The notes beneath the pieces are model-generated. The model was given only the letters and a program-made list of their open reading frames with translations, did no database searches and was not told the DNA's origin. From Ruminococcus sp. UBA4275 (GTDB taxonomy: Bacteria; Bacillota; Clostridia; Oscillospirales; Ruminococcaceae), in assembly GCA_002395085.1 (NCBI GenBank), contig DGVV01000138.1, forward strand, positions 1-5,782: a stretch of 5,782 nucleotides of DNA, read 5' to 3'. The position numbers and the translations under genes were made by a program. Positions 1 through 5,599 of this stretch are shown in pieces. Position 1 is the first letter of the stretch; every line of letters begins with the position of its first letter.

Positions 1-644
1 GTGAACGCGGAGAAGTCGATTGCGTACTGCATACCGGCAGTACCGAGGTCATTGCTGACAATCCAGTCAATCGAGAACGCCTTGCCTGCCTCAACCGTGT
101 ACTTGCCGTCCTTGAACTTCGCATTGGACTTGCCGCCGTCCTGCGGAACGAGATCGTAAACGATCGAGCCGCTGGGATTGGGATCATCCGAACCGCCGTC
201 GCCAACCTTCAGCGTAATCGGATTGAAGGTTCTGGCAATCGGATCTGCTTTGTCATCAATGGAGACCGTTTGGTTCCTGGCATCACTTGCTGTCCAGAGG
301 TCAATCTTATAAGTGCCGTCTGCCGTCGGAGTAATCAGGTTGAAGGAAGCGACAACGCTGCCGTCATCCAGCTTGGTCTCCTTGGTATTGGCATAGATAA
401 GATCATATCGACCGGTGGAATCGATCGCGCCGAGCTGATACGTACCGGGATAGTCGCCTTCCTCGCAGTCTTCAAACGAACCGCCTGCCTTAGTAAAGGC
501 GGAGAAGTCGAAGGCATACTGAAGGCCGGCGGTACCCGGATCGCCGGTCACAACCCAGTCGATTGTAACCGGTTTGCCTCCTTCAACAGTCGCAACACCG
601 TCAGAAAACGGGATCTTGCTGTCCTGCGGAACGAGGTCATAGGT
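1..644 (-). repeat. Tandem cohesin-like module repeats within the ScaB-like gene
   Basis: Two in-frame copies of one module occur. Copy 1 is at 198-644 and copy 2 starts at about 164 and runs off the window, giving a period of about 161 codons (YDLVPQD at residue 34 and again at 195). A third homologous copy lies in the neighbouring gene at about 1209-1658. Copy 1 and the neighbour's copy align without gaps over 148 residues with 82 identities by hand count (about 55%). The visible part of copy 2 is closer to the neighbour's copy around the NDLGTAGMQ core than copy 1 is. Confidence 0.85.
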
Positions 645-740
645 CAGCCCTGCCGCCGAGGCGGTCAGTGTAGGAAATGCCGCGATCACAGACGTTGCAG
701 CGAGGCACAAGGAAGAAAGTGCAGAAATGAATCTCTTCAT
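1..740 (-). CDS. scaB: Multi-cohesin scaffoldin, ScaB-like (N-terminal 246 residues; truncated by the window edge)
   Basis: The frame is open from ATG at 740 to the window edge, and the 3' end lies outside. The start is fixed by the ribosome binding site GGAAAGGGA (746-754), 5 nt upstream. Residues 1-30 are a signal peptide (MKRFISALSSL..., Ala-rich cleavage site ASAA), so the product is exported. Residues 33-181 form a cohesin-like module of about 148 residues beginning YDLVPQD, with the core PGTAGLQYAFDFSAF and the late strand DGTYKIDLW. A short Gly/Asp/Pro/Ser linker (181-191) follows, then a second copy starts at 193 (YDLVPQDGG) and is cut at its DFSAF core. Tandem cohesins mean it docks several dockerin-bearing partners. 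The ScaB identity rests on position after a ScaA-like gene, tandem modules homologous to that neighbour, and known sca cluster order. Module count, X-dockerin or anchor cannot be seen. The signal peptide nearly copies that of the upstream gene, which points to duplication. Confidence 0.85.
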   Translation of the reverse strand, partial: MKRFISALSSLCLAATSVIAAFPTLTASAAGLTYDLVPQDSKIPFSDGVATVEGGKPVTIDWVVTGDPGTAGLQYAFDFSAFTKAGGSFEDCEEGDYPGTYQLGAIDSTGRYDLIYANTKETKLDDGSVVASFNLITPTADGTYKIDLWTASDARNQTVSIDDKADPIARTFNPITLKVGDGGSDDPNPSGSIVYDLVPQDGGKSNAKFKDGKYTVEAGKAFSIDWIVSNDLGTAGMQYAIDFSAF

Positions 741-757
741 CTTATTCCCTTTCCGGA

Positions 758-793
758 TTATGTGCGCAAGGGAGAAATCCCCGGCGCACATAA
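758..793 (-). promoter_or_regulatory. Hairpin directly upstream of the ScaB-like ribosome binding site
   Basis: A perfect 10-bp inverted repeat, TTATGTGCGC (758-767) and GCGCACATAA (784-793), encloses a further GGGA/TCCC pairing on the transcript. It ends 3 nt from the GGAAAGGGA ribosome binding site (746-754). No U-tract follows it in the direction of transcription, so it is not an intrinsic terminator. It is more likely an RNA processing, stability or translation-control element, or less likely a protein operator. Confidence 0.7.
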
Positions 794-815
794 GCCCTCA
801 TCTGTGTTTTGGTTT

Positions 816-834
816 GCTCAGAACCGTTCTGAGC
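816..834 (-). other. Palindrome just after the ScaA-like stop codon
   Basis: GCTCAGAAC-C-GTTCTGAGC is a perfect 9+1+9 palindrome, 8 nt after the stop codon of the ScaA-like gene. As RNA it gives at best an 8-bp stem with a 3-nt loop. The bases that follow in the transcript are AAACC rather than a U-run, so termination is unlikely. It could protect the upstream mRNA end from 3' exonucleases or be a dyad binding site. Confidence 0.6.
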
Positions 835-842
835 GTTTGAAA

Positions 843-2669
843 TTACTTTTTGCCGAGTGCAGAGTACTCAACCTTCTCTGCGATGTACTGCTTGATCAGC
901 TTTGCATCGTTTGCATCGAGCGTGCCGTCGTTGACAACGTCAGCATTCTTCTTGCCCTGTGCGGTGACATTTGCAGTACCAGCGATATTTCTGTTCAGCA
1001 GAACGACGTCAGCAACAGAAACCTTCTTGTCGCAGTTGACATCGCCCCAGAAGATCTCGCCGTCCGGAGGAGTGGTCATCGTCGTAGTGGTGGTAGAAAC
1101 AGTAGAGCTGGTAGAGGTCGTGGAAACGGTGGAGCTGGTCGTCGTGGTGACGGTGGTAGAGGTGGTGGAAACGGTGGTGCTGGTAGAGGTGGTGGTATCC
1201 GGCTGCACATCACCGACAACGATGGTGATACCGTTGAACTGCATCGGCCATGCCGGCTTGGTGTCGTCGATCGAAACGGTCTGGTTGACAGCGCCGTCCT
1301 TGGTCCACAGATCAATCTTGTACTCGCCCTCAGTTTCCGGAGCGACCAGATCGAAGTAAGCGACGAGACCGCCGTCATCAACCTTCTGCTCCTTCTGTGC
1401 TGCATAGATCAGCTCGAAGCGGCCGTCGGCATCAATTTCGCCAGGCTGATACGTACCGTTGTAATCGCCTTCGCCGAAGTCATCCTTCTTACCGCCTGCA
1501 TTGACGAATGCGGAGAAGTCAAGTGCGAACTGCATACCGGCAGTACCCAGGTCATTCTTGACATTCCAGTTCAGCGTGAACGCCTCGCCCTTATCAACAT
1601 AGAGCTTGCCGTTCTCGAACTTCAGGCTGGAATCATCCGGAACGAGATCATAGATGATCTTGTTGCCGGGGGTATCCTCAGAAGAAACGGTCGTAGAGGA
1701 AACGGTCGTCGTGGTGATCGGCGTAGAGGAGATCGTGGTCGTGGTGGTCGTGGTAGTCGGATCGGTAGCGGAAGTAGTCGTCGTGGTGGTGACATCTTCC
1801 GGACCGACCTGAATGACCAGACCTCTGGTCTCCAGCTTGCACTCATAGCTGCTGCCGTCTTCAGCGGTACCGAGGACCTGCGTATTTGCGGTCTGCTGGT
1901 TCTCCGTCTTGAAGAGGGAAGTAGCGGTGACATACTCCGTCTTCGGATCGAGGAAGTTCACTTCGTAGCTGCCGTTCGGAATGTTGTCCGGCAGGGTCAG
2001 ATCGAAGCTCATGAACTTATAGTCATAAGCCCACTCAACGTTCTCATCCCAGGTGAACACCGGCTGGTAGTTGTTGTCGTTGTACCATGCCTTCTTCTTG
2101 GTGTTATCGCCGCCCGCCTTGACGAACGGAGCATAAGCGTCGATATTCAGAGAACCGGCGCTGCGGTTAATTGCCATATCGGCGGTATAGAGCAGGTTCC
2201 AGACATCGGTGTAGAAACCGTTGAAACCGTTGTTCTCCGTAGACATATTACCTGCATTCTTGCCCGTGAGCTTGCAGTAACCGGAATCGAAGCAGCCGGG
2301 GTTTGCAAAGTCAGCATTGCTCATGGTAATGCCGTAGTTGCCTCTTGCGGTGGGGAGCTTCGTGACGACCTCGCCGGTTGCAGGATTGGTGATCTTGCAG
2401 CCTTCCTGGCCGAGCGTCTCATTCTGGTTAATGCACAGTGCGCCGCTGATAACATTCAGACCGCTGGACTGCGGAACATAAACATCAACCGTCACCGTAT
2501 CGCCGGGCTTCGCAGAAACTTTTCTTTCATTGTTGGAACGGGCACGGAACTCGATGATGGTCGTGTCAACCGCCTGCGTAGAAGCAGCGTTAGAAGTGAT
2601 CGCAAGCGTGCCGCCCATTGCCGTTGCGGCGATCACCAGCGACGAAAGAGCAGAGATGAATTTCTTCAT
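843..2669 (-). CDS. scaA: Dockerin-bearing scaffoldin with two cohesin-like modules, ScaA-like (608 aa)
   Basis: The start is ATG at 2669, with the AGAAAGG ribosome binding site at 2681-2687 (11 nt spacing, a little long). Residues 1-29 are a signal peptide, so the protein is secreted. Residues about 38-288 form a divergent cohesin-like domain: it opens with AKPGDTVTVDVYVP, as cohesins do, and closes with SFDLTLPDNIPNGSYEVNFL, but holds about 100 extra residues and five Cys (79, 91, 126, 132, 277). Residues 293-332 are a Thr/Ser linker. Residues 338-487 are a module starting YDLVPDD, homologous to those of the downstream gene. Residues 491-534 are a second Thr/Ser/Val linker. Residues 540-603 are a dockerin with calcium loops at D543-x-N545-x-D547...D554 and D577...D588. 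In ruminococcal systems ScaA cohesins bind enzyme or adaptor dockerins, and its own dockerin binds ScaB cohesins. The name rests on architecture and neighbours. Whether the first domain binds dockerins is unproven. Confidence 0.87.
   Translation of the reverse strand: MKKFISALSSLVIAATAMGGTLAITSNAASTQAVDTTIIEFRARSNNERKVSAKPGDTVTVDVYVPQSSGLNVISGALCINQNETLGQEGCKITNPATGEVVTKLPTARGNYGITMSNADFANPGCFDSGYCKLTGKNAGNMSTENNGFNGFYTDVWNLLYTADMAINRSAGSLNIDAYAPFVKAGGDNTKKKAWYNDNNYQPVFTWDENVEWAYDYKFMSFDLTLPDNIPNGSYEVNFLDPKTEYVTATSLFKTENQQTANTQVLGTAEDGSSYECKLETRGLVIQVGPEDVTTTTTTSATDPTTTTTTTTISSTPITTTTVSSTTVSSEDTPGNKIIYDLVPDDSSLKFENGKLYVDKGEAFTLNWNVKNDLGTAGMQFALDFSAFVNAGGKKDDFGEGDYNGTYQPGEIDADGRFELIYAAQKEQKVDDGGLVAYFDLVAPETEGEYKIDLWTKDGAVNQTVSIDDTKPAWPMQFNGITIVVGDVQPDTTTSTSTTVSTTSTTVTTTTSSTVSTTSTSSTVSTTTTTMTTPPDGEIFWGDVNCDKKVSVADVVLLNRNIAGTANVTAQGKKNADVVNDGTLDANDAKLIKQYIAEKVEYSALGKK
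1068..1199 (-). repeat. Low-complexity Thr/Ser/Val linker DNA before the dockerin
   Basis: Codons 491-534 of the ScaA-like gene are almost all ACC/ACG/TCC/TCT with periodic GTT/GTC, giving imperfect repeats around TTSTxSTVS. It is a flexible, probably glycosylated spacer between the second module and the dockerin. The repetitive DNA could vary in length between strains. On the plus strand it reads as a Gly/Arg-rich shadow frame. Confidence 0.85.
1668..1796 (-). repeat. Low-complexity Thr-rich linker DNA between the two cohesin-like domains
   Basis: Codons 292-334 of the ScaA-like gene encode long Thr runs (TTTTTT, TTTTTTTT) broken by Ser, Ile and Val. This is a typical cellulosomal inter-domain linker and marks the boundary between the divergent N-terminal domain and the conserved module. 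Confidence 0.85.
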
Positions 2670-2924
2670 GACAACTTGATCCTTTCTGGTTTGAGCCTGA
2701 AGACAGCCGCATTCTCAGGTCAAACGCAATATATTTATTTGGTTTTGTTGGGTAAGAAACGGCTTGCCTCCGCGCAGCAGAAAAACTGCCCCTTCGCGAA
2801 GTAATGCGGCTTTGCCGTCCGTGAATGTTGCAGTGGATACGCGCCTTTCGGCCGCATATCACGGAACCTGGAACTGCACAGCAGATTCACCCGTGCATCT
2901 GTGCATTCCCCGTGGGAGTGAGCA
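2670..2924. other. 255-nt spacer between the ScaC-like and ScaA-like genes
   Basis: No credible gene is seen. On the transcript it holds small hairpins only: CGGC-AAA-GCCG (2807-2817), the palindrome CTTCGCGAAG (2792-2801) and GCAG-TTTTT-CTGC (2777-2789). None is a stem followed by a clean U-tract, so read-through from the ScaC-like gene into the ScaA-like gene is plausible. The end near the ScaA-like start (about 2722-2757) is AT-rich and may carry a weak promoter. Confidence 0.5.
2728..2755 (-). promoter_or_regulatory. Weak candidate promoter for the ScaA-like gene
   Basis: The -10 box is TATATT (2728-2733, one mismatch to TATAAT) in an AT-rich stretch. The best -35 is TTACCC (2750-2755) with a 16-nt spacer and matches TTGACA poorly. 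A TTGACC (2718-2723) lies closer to the gene but has no acceptable -10 at the right distance. It would give a leader of about 50 nt. Confidence 0.3.
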
Positions 2925-3767
2925 TCAGCGGGCTCCGAGTGCCGCTGCCTCGCGCTGTTCGCACAGCACATGAAGCATCAGCGTCACGTCAGCGATCGTA
3001 AGCACCCCGTCAAACTCACAGTCTGCGTTTGCGTATGCTGCGGCGCTCAAAGCGACTTCCTCTGCAATTGCCCGATGGAGCAGAACCGCATCCTCAACCG
3101 TGCGCTTTCCGTCCAGATCAATGTCACCGTACATTGTAGCACCGGTTTCATCAATCGGCCTCCAGACCGCACCGTCCCTGAGACTGACATCGCAGCTATA
3201 GATGTTTCCTTCAGCATCCAGATACCCGGCGGCGACCGGCGTGATGACGGTTTGTGTGCCGTCCTCTGTCAGCCTGTGTGCCGGAATGACTTTCAGGTCC
3301 GCCTTGTGTCCTGCCGGCAGCTGATCGCTGACAGTACCGCTGATGCGGAAGAGCGCACGCTCCTCCCTGAGCCAGTAATCGGGATCTCTGAGGGCAGTTG
3401 CCCAGCGCACCTGAAGCTCGCCTTCGACGTTTTCGCAGTTGAAAACGGTATCCGCGAGATCGGGATTCGCAAGGATCTCAACAGCCTGCGCGCCGGTATC
3501 ATAGAGCAGTTCCGTCTGATCTATGCTGATTGCCGCGGGATCGTAGCCGATTGCAAAATCCAGCGCACAAAGTCCCTCCTGCGGCAGCTCGTCCAGAAAC
3601 ACTGTCACCTCGAAATGCCCGTCCGCGTCTGCTGCCGTTCGTTCAACGGTGACAGCCGCTCTTGGCGTTTCATCCGCGGCAGATGCTGCGGTAAGCCATG
3701 CCGATGCGGGGAAGATTGCCGCCGGAACTGCGAGCATCGCTGCGATGACCGCTTTCCGCGCCTTCAT
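2925..3767 (-). CDS. scaC: Small adaptor scaffoldin with one cohesin and one dockerin, ScaC-like (280 aa)
   Basis: ATG at 3767 is chosen because AAGGAGG (3774-3780) sits 6 nt upstream and a signal peptide follows at once (MKARKAVIAAMLAVPAA..., cleavage near ASA-AD, residue 30). The frame stays open upstream to 3899 but has no ribosome binding site there. Residues about 35-200 look like one divergent cohesin: an early strand HFEVTVFLDELP, the core LCALDFAIGYDPAAISI, and a late strand ALFRISGTVSDQLPAGHKADL. Residues 212-272 are a dockerin with two calcium loops, D215-I-D217-L-D219-G...T223...D226 and D249-C-E251-F-D253-G...T257...D260. E251 replaces the usual Asn/Asp. One cohesin plus one dockerin at this size is the ScaC adaptor layout. 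Such adaptors plug into ScaA and present a cohesin of different specificity. It is the first gene of the sca group, 255 nt ahead of the ScaA-like gene, and has a strong promoter with a long leader. Confidence 0.87.
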   Translation of the reverse strand: MKARKAVIAAMLAVPAAIFPASAWLTAASAADETPRAAVTVERTAADADGHFEVTVFLDELPQEGLCALDFAIGYDPAAISIDQTELLYDTGAQAVEILANPDLADTVFNCENVEGELQVRWATALRDPDYWLREERALFRISGTVSDQLPAGHKADLKVIPAHRLTEDGTQTVITPVAAGYLDAEGNIYSCDVSLRDGAVWRPIDETGATMYGDIDLDGKRTVEDAVLLHRAIAEEVALSAAAYANADCEFDGVLTIADVTLMLHVLCEQREAAALGAR

Positions 3768-3773
3768 TCCTTT

Positions 3774-3780
3774 CCTCCTT
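3774..3780 (-). promoter_or_regulatory. Ribosome binding site that fixes the ScaC-like start
   Basis: AAGGAGG lies 6 nt before ATG 3767. It is the strongest Shine-Dalgarno match in the window and rules out the longer upstream in-frame starts. Confidence 0.9.
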
Positions 3781-3804
3781 CTTTCATGATAATTTATATA
3801 CTCC

Positions 3805-3828
3805 AAGAAACGCGCTGATCCGTTTCTT
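3805..3828 (-). other. 8-bp inverted repeat in the ScaC-like leader
   Basis: AAGAAACG (3805-3812) and CGTTTCTT (3821-3828) are perfect inverted repeats around an 8-nt spacer, 24 nt before the AAGGAGG ribosome binding site. It can be the last stem-loop of the leader or a DNA dyad. Confidence 0.55.
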
Positions 3829-4055
3829 TTCATATATATTGGGGTTTGCCTGACGAACACCCTTCCGAGGTATGGTATGTATCGAAGGGATCCATGCATC
3901 TGTGCGCGGCAGGAGGGATGCCGTTAAGGCTCCTGCGGCGTACAGGCACAGCCGTCTTATGCACCGCGTATTGTCTGTGCGTCTGTCTGTGTGCCGATCC
4001 GGTAAAAACCGACCCCCAAAAAGGCATACGTACCCAGACAATACGGCTTACTACC

Positions 4056-4084
4056 ATTATAATAAACCCATGCCGCAAAGTCAA
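4056..4084 (-). promoter_or_regulatory. Strong sigma-A promoter of the ScaC-like gene and probably the sca operon
   Basis: The -35 is TTGACT (4079-4084, five of six consensus bases), the spacer is exactly 17 nt, and the -10 is a perfect TATAAT (4056-4061). The start site is expected near 4048-4050. It lies between the terminator of the CapA-like gene and the ScaC-like gene, so it is the natural promoter for the three scaffoldin genes. Confidence 0.85.
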
Positions 4085-4196
4085 GTCCCGAATATCGTTT
4101 TTGTGATTATTCATAAATAAGGCGCACTGAATTCGTGCAATACGACGAAGACGAGAACAAAACATTAGAAGTATTTTCAGAAATAGTCCACATTGC

Positions 4197-4230
4197 AAAA
4201 AGGACGGGCGCACATTCTGCACACCCGTCC
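4197..4230 (-). terminator. Intrinsic terminator of the CapA-like gene
   Basis: The stem is GGACGGG / CCCGTCC (4224-4230 with 4202-4208, perfect 7 bp, GC-rich) with a 15-nt loop that can form three further pairs. Five U follow in the transcript (4197-4201). It lies 18 nt after the stop codon at 4249-4251. The plus-strand side lacks a T-tract, so it works in one direction. Confidence 0.85.
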
Positions 4231-4248
4231 CAGTGATTCTTCTGTATT

Positions 4249-5511
4249 TTACTCCGTCCAGCGGAATTCCTCCGGAATATTTGCCTCTACAATCGCATTG
4301 ATGACATCCATGCTGAAGGTTTTTGCCGTACCCATCGGTGCATACGGCAGACCGTGCTGTGCAGCGAGTTCCGGCGTATACATATTATAAGGATAAAGCC
4401 GCAGGTTCAGGAACTGACCGTTATCATAATGTGTGATGACCGGCATACACTTGACATTCAGCACAGAGACAGCACCCGTTGCACCGTCCTTGACCAGATC
4501 AAAGCTGCCCATCTCACCGACCATATTGAAGTTATCGGTCTGTGCGGAGATGAAATTGCCCAGCGAATAGAACACAAAGCCCATCGTGCCGTCCTCGCGC
4601 TCCACATATTCCATCGTCTGCGCAGTATGCGGGTGCGTGCCGAGAATGACGTCTGCGCCCCAGCCGATCATCGTGTGTGCAAGCTGCTGCACCGTGTCGC
4701 GGACAACGTGCGTATCCTCATCGCCCCAGTGTGCCGCAACCACGACTGCATCTGCGATCTCTCGCGCTTCCTTGATCTGCCGTTCAATCAGCTCCAGATT
4801 ATCCAGCTTACCGATGCGCAGCGGGGAATCCGCCGGAAGCTGATAGCCGTTCATGTGTTCGGTGTAGGAGAGGTAGGCAATCTTCATGCCGTTGACCTCC
4901 TGCACACGGATGCGGTTCTGATCCGCTTCATCGCGGTATGCGCCGACTGCCAGCACATTCGGATTTGCCGCCATCAGACCGTCCCAGTAATTCAGCGAAT
5001 CCGAGAGACCGGCAGCGGTCTTATCCAGCATATGGTTATTCGCAAGCGTGAATACGTCAAAGCCCACGTCAACCATTGCCTGACCGAGTTCTGTCGGGGA
5101 ATTGAAATTGTAATTCGAGCCGGTGACTTCATAGCCGTCGCCGCAGATCAGCGTTTCCTGATTGATCACGGCAACATCTGCTGCCTGCACCATCGGCTTG
5201 ATATTCTCATAAAGCGGCGCGAAATTATAGGAAACGCCGTCCGCAGACTGTGCCTGTGCTGCTTTGTAAACATAGGTCTGCACGAGATTGTCACCGACTG
5301 CCAGCATATTGACGGTGATGTCAGGCGGGATAGGCGGTTCTGTGGTGGTCGTCACGATGATTTCACTTGTCGGAAGTGTGACCGGTGCAGTTTCCGAGGT
5401 CTCAGCCGGTTCAATCGGTTCTGTTACGATCTCCTCGCCGGCACAGGCTGTCAGCGAGAGCAAAAACAGCGAAGATATTGCACAGGCCGTCAGTTTCATA
5501 AATGCTTTCAT
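4249..5511 (-). CDS. CapA-family metallophosphatase-like lipoprotein (420 aa)
   Basis: The start is ATG at 5511, set by GGAAAGGGA (5518-5526) 6 nt upstream. Residues 1-22 form a lipoprotein signal with lipobox LTA-C23, so the protein is likely lipid-anchored on the outer face of the membrane. Residues 24-63 are a Glu/Thr/Pro-rich stalk. The rest is the poly-gamma-glutamate capsule synthesis protein CapA (PGA_cap) fold of calcineurin-like phosphoesterases, with its usual motifs in order: AVGDN (71-75), NQET (117-120), LANNH (156-160), AHWG (260-263), GTHPH (291-295) and YSLGNF (315-320). The length is typical. In Bacillus, CapA takes part in capsule polyglutamate export or attachment. No capB/capC neighbours are seen here, so the substrate is unknown and a general envelope role is possible. 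It has its own promoter and terminator and is not part of the scaffoldin operon. Confidence 0.93.
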   Translation of the reverse strand: MKAFMKLTACAISSLFLLSLTACAGEEIVTEPIEPAETSETAPVTLPTSEIIVTTTTEPPIPPDITVNMLAVGDNLVQTYVYKAAQAQSADGVSYNFAPLYENIKPMVQAADVAVINQETLICGDGYEVTGSNYNFNSPTELGQAMVDVGFDVFTLANNHMLDKTAAGLSDSLNYWDGLMAANPNVLAVGAYRDEADQNRIRVQEVNGMKIAYLSYTEHMNGYQLPADSPLRIGKLDNLELIERQIKEAREIADAVVVAAHWGDEDTHVVRDTVQQLAHTMIGWGADVILGTHPHTAQTMEYVEREDGTMGFVFYSLGNFISAQTDNFNMVGEMGSFDLVKDGATGAVSVLNVKCMPVITHYDNGQFLNLRLYPYNMYTPELAAQHGLPYAPMGTAKTFSMDVINAIVEANIPEEFRWTE

Positions 5512-5570
5512 GTTGTATCCCTTTCCGATTCAGTTTTACGTTCCGTATCCGTACAAAGCCGGACATTCTT

Positions 5571-5599
5571 ATTATAGCACAGCCCACAAAAAATTGCAA
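5571..5599 (-). promoter_or_regulatory. Promoter of the CapA-like gene
   Basis: The -35 is TTGCAA (5594-5599), the spacer 17 nt, and the -10 a perfect TATAAT (5571-5576) preceded by TGC, an extended -10. The start site is expected near 5564, giving a leader of about 50 nt before ATG 5511. Confidence 0.8.

Larger units (their letters stand above)
3768..4049 (-). promoter_or_regulatory. Long structured 5' leader of the ScaC-like gene
   Basis: From the predicted transcription start (about 4049) to the start codon there are about 280 nt with no credible gene, but four stem-loops in series can be drawn. The first closes with an 11-bp perfect stem (4035-4045 with 3967-3977) and contains inner pairings 4028-4030/3980-3982, 4023-4026/3992-3995 and a UUUU-capped hairpin at 3996-4014. 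The second is 3946-3951/3900-3905 around the 7-bp stem 3930-3936/3909-3915. The third is 3882-3889/3860-3867 with one bulge. The fourth is 3821-3828/3805-3812. The first stem begins 3-5 nt after the predicted start site, which suits a designed 5' RNA domain. I do not recognise a known riboswitch class, and no stem followed by a U-tract (attenuator) is evident. Confidence 0.55.

Noticed and set aside
2777..2801. Possible terminator after the ScaC-like gene (CTTCGCGAAG followed by GGGGCAGTTTTT)
   Set aside because: The palindrome is too tight to form a good hairpin and is separated from the T-run by GGGGCAG, so it does not fit an intrinsic terminator.
270..2804. Plus-strand open frame of 844 codons running antisense to both the ScaA-like and ScaB-like genes
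   Set aside because: Its Gly/Arg-rich stretches are the complement of the Thr/Ser linkers, it has no ribosome binding site, signal or recognisable domain, and the minus-strand frames hold signal peptides, cohesins and a dockerin.
2970..3818. Plus-strand open frame of 282 codons antisense to the ScaC-like gene
   Set aside because: No ribosome binding site or domain, and it covers a clear signal peptide-cohesin-dockerin gene on the other strand.
3975..3992. Repeated GTCTGT-type units as a possible CRISPR or tandem array
   Set aside because: Only two or three 4-6 nt units without spacers; they are part of the leader stem sequence.
3784..4222. Minus-strand open frames of 85 and 130 codons in the ScaC-like leader
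   Set aside because: They lack ribosome binding sites, one spans the promoter and the other begins at a TTG at the predicted transcript start; composition is not protein-like and the stretch is better explained as promoter plus structured leader.
4354..5577. Plus-strand open frame of 407 codons antisense to the CapA-like gene
   Set aside because: Cys/His/Arg-rich composition without domains; the opposite strand carries the full set of CapA motifs. It is a shadow of codon bias.
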